64,000 bases of DNA, from NCBI RefSeq assembly GCF_019059575.1, contig NW_024881601.1, positions 496,001-560,000 on the forward strand. Direction: 5' to 3'. The DNA comes from Amphibalanus amphitrite (taxonomy: Eukaryota > Arthropoda > Thecostraca > Balanomorpha > Balanidae). The notes under the pieces were generated by a model. It had not been told where the DNA came from. It ran no database searches and worked only from the letters and a program-made list of their open reading frames with translations. A program made the position numbers and the translations under genes. Positions 33,101 to 45,000 of this stretch are shown one piece after another (position 1 is the first letter of the stretch; the number at the start of each line of letters is the position of its first letter).

Positions 33101-36100
33101 ACCCAGACACGGACAACACACAGACCCCGACCCAGCACTCCATGCACCCCGCCCCTCCGCCTTCCCTGGGTACTCACCTATCTTTGCACACTGCCAGAAC
33201 TGGCAGCAGCCGTTCGGTCCGGTGACCAGCTCCGTCTGCTCGGGAGGACAGGGCAGACCGGCGGGCGGCGCGTCGGGCACCGCCGGGCAGTCCGGCTGGC
33301 AGTTGACCTCTCCGAACTCGCAGTAGCAGCGCTGGTGGCAGCCCGTCAGGTTCTGCGGGATCTCGTACTGGTTGCGGAACTTCTGTCCCTGGTAGATGCA
33401 GTGACCGTCGTCCTTACAGACGGCCTCTCCGCAGCAGTCGGGCGGCTGGCGGCTCGGGTCGCGCGGCACCTCCCACTCCAGACAGTCGGGGTTGAGCAGA
33501 TCCAGGCCGAACCTTACCGGGCAGCGGATCGGTGCGCACATCTTACCAGCCTGGCCACAGATACAGAACTGGCGGCAGCCGTCGTGAAACTCGTCGCCGA
33601 CCTTGTACAGCTTTCCGTCGTGGAGACAGCCCTCGGGGCGCAGCGTGGTCACCTCTGGAGCCGGTGTGGACTCCAGCGCCGCGGCGGCAGCCACCGGCAC
33701 CGTCTCACCGAGAAAATCTGAAACGGCCCGGAGAGCGGGATCAGAGGCGTAAGGAGCGGAGGTCTGACGGGGCAGACAGACGGCTTGGCATTATTTTTAA
33801 TTGATGCGACTAGTGAGCGACCCAGAGGCTATGTTAAGAAAAGTGATATTGGCAAGACATCGATATGTTAGCACAAATATGAGATACGGCTGTATTCAAC
33901 CCTCTATATGCAAACCCAGCATTGTAAGCATATATTCAATTGATTAAGACCTTTGCAGATTTCAGTACAAAATCAAATATCCACACTTCACCAAACTTAA
34001 GAACAGGTGTTACTTGGTTAGACAACTTGACAAGCGAGTTACGGAATAACGTTAATCAATGGAAATAAAGCCAAACAATAGAAGTGAAGCGTTGATTATG
34101 AACACACGGTTAAAACGTTACAGCGAACGCAGAATATTCACACACCATCGTTACTATAAAGCTAACAGTAGAAAATGTACACAGATGGTTGTTTTATAAA
34201 CAGCGCCCACACCACCATAGCACCTCTGACGACTAAAACAGCTCTGCGCCCATCGCCAAGTATGTACACAGTGTTGGTCAGTACAGGAGTCAGACAACAG
34301 TCCCTCTCACACCGAGTTCACGCCTGTTATCCCGATCTCGCGATTTCGCTAGTATGTCTGACACCGAGAGTTTCTGCAGCGAATCTATGTCCAAGCTCAA
34401 CTATCTATTGAGAAAATAGATATGTAACGTATGTGGTAAGCGCTGGTGGAGGTTCGATCGAAAAGTCTTCAACTGGGCCCTAACACGCATTGTTTTTTAC
34501 TTTGAAAGGACGGCTTACCGAGATTACAGCAACAACAAATAAACGCGACAAATGTGAGGGGCTGGAAGATTGCGGAAAGGCAAGGCAAATTAAAAACGCA
34601 CTATAAATTATAAGGGTGGAACATTAGAACGGGAGGTGAATTAGATTGTCTGAAAGAAAGAAGAAGCGTTATAAAGACGTCAAGCTAGCCATAGCCTACA
34701 GCCACCATCACCTTGTAGATTAGATCACCTGAATAATACGCACACCCACATCATGCTACCTTCACCTGCATATTATCGCCGCCACCGTTACCAGCTCCAA
34801 GTTCAGACTCCCACCAGCGGCTTCACCGAATACCGATAGCTGCTCTGCCCAGCTCCTCGCGTTAGCTCCTCGCGTTAGCTCCGCCGCCGCTGTTAGAACG
34901 CCCGCCGCCGGGCCGTTAGCTCCTGGAGGCCTGTCTCCGCGCCTCGCCACTCGCTGTGTTACCTGATCCTCGCTCCGTCGCTGATCGCTCCTCTTCCATC
35001 CCCAGACCGGCGGCGAACAGCGCTGGGCTCAGACCGGTGAGCTGGATCTCAGGCTCCTCCTCCTCCGCCGAAATCCTCGCCTGCCCGCGCCGCGCCTCCA
35101 CGCCTCCGAAGGGAGATGTGTCGCGCGCGGGCGCCTCCGAGGGCAGCGGCTGCACGTCAGCAGCCACCGTGGCCGAGGTCTGCACGGTCATCACGCGGAT
35201 CAGGGTGGGGATCTTCTTCACGGCCACGATACCGACGGAGGGAGCCAGGCCGCCGGGCCGCGGCGCCTCGGTGGGCTCGGCAGGTCGCGCGGTGCTCGAG
35301 GGCTCCTCGCCAGGGATGGGGGCGAATGTGATGAGACCTGTGATGCGCCGAGTGGTGGGCACGGTGCGCGGAGTGGTGCTGGTGACGGCGGCACGGGTGG
35401 TGATGGTGCTGCTGACCGGCTGCACTGGTGATTCCGTCGTTTGGTCAGTGATTTGATCGGTGGTGGTTTCGGAACCCGGAGGGCCGGAGGCTGCTCCGTC
35501 CAGAGCTATCTCCTCCGGTGGCTCAGTTGAGTTCAACGTCCAGGCGTCACTCTCACTCAACAACTCGTCTTTGAACTCCTCCCTAACAACATCCAATCCT
35601 TCACTGCTGACTGACGACTCGGTCGAAACAGCCGGCGCCTCTGTCACAGCCTCCTCAGACCCTTCTGGCACCGGAGCCTCTATGGTCGTGCTTTCCACGG
35701 CACCCCCGCTTTCAGACAAGCTCTCCACTTCCTCTCCCGCTCGGGACTTGGTCTCCTCAATCATTGTCGGCTCGGTCGGACCAATGGTCGCGCCGTCCAT
35801 GGTCACAGTTGTGGTCTCCATGGAGGAACCTGTCGCCAGCAGATCATACGACTCAGTAGCTATGACCTCAGGGGGCTCCGTCTCTCCACTCCTCTCCGTG
35901 GTCGACTGGACCGGTATGTCCATTTCCTTAGCCTTTTCCGTAGCGATTTCGTCCTCCATTGCCTCCACAATAGCGTTGTTGAGAGCCTTCACCTCCTCCT
36001 CGTCCAGTCCTCCGCTGAGGCCGGTGAGATTGATCTCGATCACGTTGGAGATATCGGTGGTGGAAGGGGTCTCCTGTGCTGCCGTGGTGGTTTCTGGCGA

Positions 36101-39100
36101 GGAGGTGGTGGTTCGCTCTCCCGCGGCGCCGGCTGCTGTGGGAGGTTTGGATGGCACCTGGGACACCAGCGTGCTGGCAAAGGTGGAGGTCTCAGCAGGG
36201 CCGGTGGTGACCCCATCCCGTGATATCTCGGTCTGAGTCGGCTCTGCCGTAGTTGCCTCAGTGGTTGAAGGTGGTGAATCAATTGTGTTTGTAGCAGAGT
36301 CCGCATCCTCCACAGCCTTCGTGCTGACTTTCTCACTTGATTTCGTTTTAGCCGCTCCAGCGGCGGGTGCACTAGCCACGTTTATTTCGTTCAGTTCATC
36401 CTCAGCGGTCACGCTCGAGCTGGATGCTTCAGTCGTGCTAGCCTCAGACTGCGTGAGGTTCTCCTCCTCCCCAGCCATCGCCTCAGAACTGGCCTTCTTC
36501 ATCTCTGCCATCACAATCATCGGATCTTTCTCGGTCGTTTCGGTCGTCCCCTTCGTTGCCGTCGCCATTGTCGTCGCTTCTCCAACGTCCGCCTCGCTCT
36601 CACCCTTGCTCTTTTGCTCTTCTCTCAACATGATCGGCGCGGCCAGATGCGTGATCTCCTCCTTCACCTCCTTCTGGCAGCTCTTCACCCAGCAGCACGC
36701 ATCTTTCGTGTCCTCTACCAAGATACAGCCGGGATCCTCGGGTATCGTCACCTCGGGGCAGCGCGGCAGACAGAACAGCTCACCACCCGGGAAGCAGACG
36801 CAGCGCTCCTCACAGCCGCGGAAGAACACCTCGCCAGCGGCGCGGGTGTCGTTCCCGTCGGCACACGAGTCCCCGACCGGCAACGCCGGTGTGGAAGGCG
36901 CTGTGGTAGAGCTTGTTGGAGGCGATGTTGATGTAGTTGTAGAAAGTGTTGTTGAAGATGGAGACTCGTTTGTAGGAGTTGAAGTACTTGACGTGGAGGG
37001 AGAAGCCGTCGTCGAGGGTGCAGAAGCCGAAGTGGACTCAGGCGCAGGCTGTGCGGGCAGTGCAGGCGGCGCGGGCGGTGCTGCAACATGAGAGAGGCAT
37101 GCAGAGATGGGCCATGCCGCGACAGAGCCGCGCACACCAGTTCAGTGAGCACAGGGTCAGACAGTGGGTGGACGGTCAGCCGTGCCGGGGCCGGTTATAG
37201 GTCAGGGCGCGGGTCATGCTGCCGAGACTACCGTCCGTCCGCCATGCGATCAGAGCGGCACACAGAGAGAGAGGGGGTGAGTGGAGAGAGGGGCACCGAG
37301 GGGTCGTGCTGGAGCTGTTACGGAGGGGACGGGAGATACGCCGGCTACCGGGGTAAAGAAACATGGACAGTGTCAAGGACATGCTGGCTCAGTTGATTGA
37401 TATGTAAGCTTTAAGCAATGTTCATTGTTCGCCCACATGCTCGATTTCCTGATCGACCTACATACGATTTTGCAAATAAGTATACTCGATTGTTGATGGG
37501 AACAACAACGATAATTGAGTTCCCCGTAACTCACTGCATTAAGGTCATCGAGAAGCGAATAACGTCGAAATATTTTGTAGAAAATACTGGCACTGCGAAT
37601 ATGTTAGATAAACATCAAATTACTAAAACTGAACATCAAGTTTAATAGATCAAGCACAACCGGTTGGAGTCACGAAAACTTCAGCTAGTCCACTCGGAAC
37701 ATTCAGTCTTGCATGCCCGTGCGATGGGTGAAGCCAAAGATGCACTGGGTGCCACCGTGCTTTCGGGTGCAGTTGGGTGCGGGCGGGTGCCATTAGGGGT
37801 CAGATTAGTTGGCCGTGACCTCGGACAGGTCAGGACGGTGCCGGCGGGCATTTACCACAGCCGATTTCGTCGCTCTCATCGCGGCAGTCGAACAGGAAGT
37901 CACAGCGCTGCGAGGCGGGAATACAGGAGCCGTCTCGGCAGCGGAAACCCGGGTCAAACGAGCCGCACCGGCCTAGGGGGCGCACATAAACGGTCAGGGA
38001 GGGACCAGAGACTCCCGCAGCCTGATCGGTACATAGACGGTCAAGGAGAGACCAGAGTCCCTAGACGGCAGAAATGAGATGACGGGGGGGGGGGGCTGGG
38101 ATATACATAGCTTGAATAGCGGAAACTGCTGGGTGTAAGGAGGGCTATTTCGCTTTGGAATACTTTCTATCAGGATTGGTGATGTAGCTGTTGCAGGATG
38201 GAGCTTCTTCAGGGCGGAGCACTACGATATATCAGGGACCGGGACACGAGCGGCACAGAGAGCACGCTCCACCAATAAATACTCTGTTCAGATGTGGGCT
38301 ACATTTCGAATGTAATGTTCTGTCAAAAGTACATGCCGGACAAAAGAGGACAGAAGACAAGGGAGACAATGGGAGGTTCTCGACGAATAGAATAGAGACT
38401 AGAAGAGACAGTTCTAAATGTGATACTGCGTATGCAATTGCACCACTCACCCATAGCTAGGAAATGTCAAGAATTGACCTTTAACTACTAAATACCGAAA
38501 AGCTCGAAAACAAAATGCTGAATGAAATGGAAGAAGGCGAAAAACAACAAAAATGGCTGCTGCAGATTGACACCCCCAACCATATTGAAAAAATGTAAAT
38601 CCACCAAGTGAGCACAAACCAAAATGAGAAGCCACGGCAATGGTTTCTCTGACCCTCTAACTCGACTTCCTCCGCCTTCCCCAACATTCCCTTCCCTTTC
38701 TCACACAGCAGTGCCCCAACCTACCTTCCGTGGTGGTCTCCGCCTCTGTGGGCGGCGGTAGGGTGGCATCCGTCGGCACTACGTCCCCTCCGCGCACCAC
38801 GGCACTCGTCTCGCCGGCGTAGCTGACGCGGACGCGCGCCTGCCGCGGCCTCTGCAGGCCCTCCACCTTCATGACCAGCGTGTCCAGGGACTCGACGGAG
38901 AACTCGTCGACCCCCACCTCGGCGGCCTGCCAGCGGCTCGAGTCGTCGTACCGCCACTCCACAATCAGTGGCTGGGTGTTGGCGGAGAGGATACTGTCCA
39001 GCACTGCGTCGGAGATGAGCAGTTTCAGCTCCGAGCTGTCGGCGGTTAGAGGACGCAGCTCGGTGATCCGCAGAGGAGTGGCCTTCTCTCGGCGGCCGGC

Positions 39101-41971
39101 GCCGAGCCGCGGCTGCACTCCGGCCAGGATCTCGGCAGACTCGGTGGTGGTTTCGGCGGGGGTACAGACGGTGATGGTACAGCACGGGTCGGACGGGTCC
39201 GGCCGGGTGGTGCACGAGGCGCCCTCCAGTGGCTCCTGAGGCGCGCACCTGTCGAGAAAGGGGATAAGGTTAGGTAAGATACCAGTGTAGGGTTCGATGG
39301 GCAGCTACATGGCAATGAAGCAATGCCGGCGAATTGCAGCGTTTGATCGTGGGCATGTGATGACTAGCAGAGGGCTTTGCTGTGTGCGCCGATAAAGGTC
39401 ATACCATGAGTTACACCAGCCAGACGCTTTATCGAGATCAACATCGCCCCGGCTCGTGGATAAGCCACGACACAAAACGTATAAAAACGAGCGAAACCAC
39501 TGAGCAGGCTGCACCATTTTCCGCACTGAAACAATGCCAGGAGATCCCGATGTACTGAGTCAGAACCGGTAGCGACATTACGCACCGTTTCCTCCGACCC
39601 ACGCAATGTGTATAATCTAGAACACCGCGTTCCCTGACGTCTGCAGCACCCGTTTCTGGACAACTACGCCCTTTAACGTCATGGCATGCATAGCAAGCGT
39701 CCCAGACTCGGGACAATCCGTACCTGGACTTGCAGAAGAGCTCGCCACCCTCCTGACAAAGGCAGGTGTCGCAGCCGCGCTCAAATGTGCTGTTGACGGA
39801 GTATTGTTGGCCGTCGGCTTCACAGGCCAGCGCAGAAGAGGGCACAGTGGTGGCAGCTATCGCAGATTCTGAAAACGATTCGTCGTGTCAGATTGACTAG
39901 AGTTGACCTGAGCTGTCAAGTTCACGCTAATTTGTATCTGGGAAAGACGGGAATAATGTAACAATGGGCAATTGACGTGAGGTATAAATCTGAGGTATTT
40001 GGGCTATTCGGCAAGAGCCGTGTCATGAGGAAACACCACATCTTAACCCAAACGAGTCATGCGAGGTATTCGGAATATTTTGTAAAATCCATTTACGTGT
40101 AGTTAACTAAGTGGAGCGTGCAGACGCAAGAAGTAATTCAGGTTGAATTCCCTGAAGATGTCGGATGATCTATTGTAATGTAGAGCATCACAAGGATCAG
40201 AGCATATCTACACGAATGAGATGCTATGCAAGAATTAACAACAAGGTCGAAAAATTCCAGAGAAATGCGCTACAAAGCTGCATGATTTGGAGTTTCCGAA
40301 AAGTTCCACATCCGCTTAATTAAAATTACAACTAAAATCACAACTAGTACGTACTACAACGAATATACAGAGTTGTAACAAGGGTTGCTTTTATCTCAGT
40401 GGTGCCATTGGTGACGGTGGTGCCGGCCTGACTCACCAGTAGTGGTGTCCGTGTCACAGACAGTCTTCTTGCAGCAGCTGTCAGCAGGGTCGGTCATCAC
40501 GCGGCAGCCGGCAGACAGACTCGCCTCGGGGTCCGGCTCACTGGCACACCGCGCCTGCCGGCGGACGAGGGAAATGTGTCACAATTAGAAGCGTGAAGTG
40601 ACATACGCAGTGCACGTATGTACAATATTTACATGTATATAGTCTAATGTCAGTTTAGTTTAAAGACGTATCGGCAAGTGAGTTCCGAACACGCTGCGTC
40701 ACAGGAAGACTGCCATTAGACAGTTAATAAGATGGAAGCTACGGTGTGTGGTGTAAATGACACACATGCTCACATGATACGATAAAAGATCGTAAGATAA
40801 CCAACACACGCCGACATCTTGATGAATGGGGTAGCGCTTACAGCAGCAATACTCCAAACGGATCTTCACACATCATCACCCGGCGTCATCCATGATCACA
40901 CACCGTCACACGGCGTCACAGAGCGTGACACGAGCGGGCGGTCCGCGGTCACGGCTCATTCCCCTCGGGAAAGATACCGTGTCGGGACCGGTTCGGCGGG
41001 TCCCGACTCCCGGACCCCCCCCCCCCCCCCCCCTCCTGGGGAGTGGACCGACCCAGTGCCAGCAGGGAGCGGCAATAGAGCATCACGACCGCGACCGGTG
41101 ACGTCATATCAAACGTGTGATGACGTCACGCACGGTTGGCGTAACGTGAGGTCAGTGACCGGGGGCGGACGGGCTAGGAGGGTTTGTCCATCGTCGCCAG
41201 CACGACCCACAGATAAGCCGGTGACAAGCTCACGTTTACAGCAAGGATGGACGGAGCGGCGTGATGTTACTTTGACCAGAGACTAAGACGTCTAAACTTG
41301 ACAGTTTCGTCAACAAATGAAATCTGAGATGGTATCATCAAGGTCGGCACTCGGTATCTTTTGGACAAAGTCGCAAATCGTTACGAGAGTGAAGATATCA
41401 TCATTCCCTAGAAAACACAGTGACATCATGCTGACAGAAAGAATGGTTATCTCGCTGTAAAAAAAAAAAACAGCTAGGAGTATCCACGATCATCACCTCA
41501 TATCTAATAATAAATACAAATCTAGCTTCATTCATTTTCAGAGTGACTGCAGGATTTTACCACCAAATCCCGAACCGAGATTCATGCAGCTCACACAATT
41601 TCGAGGACAGCTACAAAGTTACATCAGCTAGGAATAAACTGATTGCCACTAACACAGTAATAGTGTGACATGTACTTTGCAACATCACATCTATCCATGT
41701 TTCCTCACCTTGCACTCGACCTCCTCGTCGCTGTTGCACATGCAGCGGAACTCACAGCCGTCGAAAAACTCGTCCCCGGGTCGGTACGTGGCGTTACCGT
41801 ACGTACAACCCGTCTGCGGCACCGCCGCCGGCGTCGACTTTGTCCCTGTAACGGAGCGGAGACGTAGGTGAAATGTGAGACGAAGGTGTCGTCACACTGA
41901 TACAAAGTTACGGCAGGTGAAGCTGACATTGGTCGATGAAACAGATAAGCATGAAGGAGATTGTGTGATTA

Positions 41972-42008
<37 letters not shown>

Positions 42009-45000
42009 AAAATGTTTTTCATAGACAGTTTTCTTATCGATACACTTTTTTGGTTCAGCCAGTGAGCGGCAAAACCACAGATATAGGTACCTGCATCAAG
42101 TCCCAATCTGCAGTATCAAAGCCCCCAAGTTTCTTTCTCTGTGAGCCTCCCAATGCCATTCCCATCGGTCATCAGAACCTTTCCCTCCCAGACCAGAAGG
42201 CTCACCAGGTCTGCACGCCTTGAAGCCGGCCTTCTTCTCCTCCCTGAAGCCGGGCGGGCACACGCACATGGCCACAGCGGTGACGTCACCGGCCGTGACG
42301 TCACTGACCTCCTTGGTCATCACCTCGCATACGTAGTTTTCGTCGCAGAGCACCGAGTCGCACGGGTCCGAGCCGTCAGCTGGCGGGGCGCAGAGCAGAG
42401 GTCAGGTAGGGGTAAGGTGACAGGGGTAGTGTGTGGGGGTGGGACAAGACAATGTGGAGGTGGGACAGGGGAGGTTTGGGGAGTGGGATGAGATAGGTAG
42501 AGGAACAGGGGTGATGTGTGGGTGTGGTGGAAGAGGGGAAGGAGGGCGGTGGGCAGTAAATGGGTGATACGGAATATATAAGGGTTCTGGAGGTAGGACA
42601 GGACGGCTTAGTGTGGCAGACAAGGGTTGACGAGCAGACAGAGAGCATCAAACAGGATCAGAGCGGGTATACTTTGGTCAGGGCCCACCACAGGCAAGGC
42701 GAACCAAACAAGGACAAAGGACAAGTACTTGAAGTGAGTCACAGGAAAACAACACGAGATTAAAAAGCGAAAACAAAAGCATGGTTTAGCGGTCGTTGAG
42801 TTAGGACGACTACACGAAAGCCTACCTGATAGAGAGACAGGCGAGGGATTAAAGAAACCGGGTAGCTCACACATCTATGTAGAAGATAATCAAGTACATG
42901 AGCACTTACCTTGGGGACGTGCAACCATGCAACATTGAACCGCACCACGAAACACTGAAAATGCCGAGTTTTGTAACAGCTCAGCTGCAAGCGGCTTAAT
43001 TGTGAAAGTAATAAGGCGTTAGGCAGTGTATCAGTTTGCACAATGCTAGTTGCAAGAACGGAGTCACGATACCGCACGGGTTGACCTTCTCTCCACGTAA
43101 CTGAATTAAATTGAAAGCATAGCCACTCATTTCTTTAGAGAGGAGAAAAGTAGGTATTGTCATATTCAAGGCTGCGTCCAACCACAACAGTTTTTGACAT
43201 TCCAATCCCAAAGCCACGCAGATCTCATTCCATCAATCCACACCGTTCACAGTGGACCACCCATCCACATTCCACCAGACCCACCTTCCACCACGGCGTC
43301 CACATCCTGAGCCTCGGAGCTGCACGCCACGATGACACAGCACTCGTCCATCTTCTTCTCGAAGCAGAGCGGGTCGTCTTTGAAGGCGCCCTGACGGAAC
43401 ATGGGCCGCTGGCAGCGCGGCACGCAGCGTACCTTGCCGCGCAGCTCACAGAAGCAGGTCTCCTCACACTCGCGGTAAAACTGACCTCCGACTGGGTAGG
43501 TGCTGTTGCCGTAGACACAGCCGTCTGTGCGTGAGAGAGAAGGGGAGGTGAAGGTGAGAATGGGAAGTGAGCGGTGCGGGAGACGGAAACAGATGGCGAA
43601 TGATATAGACCTGTGGATGAGACAAAATAAGCTGTATATGATGTTGTCTTCAATGTGTTGAAAAATAATAAGATGCCTAGCCAATAGGTAGCCAGTCTGT
43701 GAGATAAATTTATGAGTCAGCTTCATCTTAACTTCATGCGCCCAGAATTTAGCAAGATTTATAAATAAGACAAACAATGGAAAATGTTGTCACAGCTGTT
43801 GCGATAATCACACGGTGCAGCTCGCTCGTGAAGGTAAGACATGTCAGGTAAACAATGCCTGAACATGACAAAAACGAGGATCGAGAACAAGTCTGGACGA
43901 AAATCCGACTCGGTACTATCTGCAGATCAGTTCGCGTGGGAACTAATCCACGCCTGGCTTTGAAATCGGCCGTTAAAACCCAGCCTTCGGCAACATTTTG
44001 GTCACACGGAGATGACCCGATCGTGACCATTCTCCTGCACAAACTCACGAGCTGTGCAGACGGTTGCCCCCCCCCCCCCCGCGCCCCCCCCCCACGTACT
44101 CTCCCCTGCTCCCCGTACACTCACCATCTGTGACAAACCGGATGGTCTCCGTGGTATCCCCGAGAGTATCCTGATCGCGGCTATCATAGATCGCCACTCT
44201 CGCCTCGTACTCTGTACGTGGCACCAAGTCACCAATCTTCATCAGCGGCACACTCTGACCCGGCTGTGGCGGCAGCTCCTGCCTGCGCCACTCTCCGCCG
44301 CCCGTGCGCCGGTACTGCGCCACGTAGCCGCGCGCGTACGCCGGCGGCTTGAAGTCGTCCCAGGCCAGTGTGGCCGAGTTGTAGGACTTGGTAGTGACGA
44401 TCAGCGTCGGTTTGGGCTGCTGGTCGGCGGCCGTGAGGGCGGCAGGAGCGCCCGGGTCGCTGCTCTCGGCACCGACGGCCGACTCAGTGGTTGTCGTTGT
44501 GGTTGTTGTTGTAGTTGTTGTTGTAGTTGTAGGCTCCGGAGTTGTCACCTTTGAAGTGATGGACTCCAATAGATCGTCTACAATCCGACCTGGAAAGATG
44601 TGAGAGCCGATGCGTCAATACTGGAATACGGTCGACATAAAAGGTCCCCTGCCGGTCTCATTGTCTGACAGGAAAACTGTGGGGGTCGCGTGACTACCAA
44701 GTAAATCACTGGTTCATCGGGCGGCGCGATTAATCATGATCCCGCACAAGGTCAACTGGTCACCCTTAGCTGATCAAACGAGGATCACCTGCTCCACCTG
44801 TGTTCTAGGTTTGGCCAAGCCTGTAGGTAAATGCGAAAAACAGCCATATCGGCACAAACAACAGAAGGCAACAGTTTCTATTCTGTTATCGGCTATATTA
44901 GTACGGCAAAGTCACACATTGCATGCTACATCAAAGATCAATGTCCTCAACTGTTGGCGCTTCAAGTTATGATCCGACTCCTCACTGAAACGCATAATCT

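Noticed and set aside
35460-37091. Long plus-strand Ser/Val-rich frames opposite the mucin-like exon
   Set aside because: Antisense of the Ser/Thr/Glu-rich coding region; no splice sites or domains of their own.
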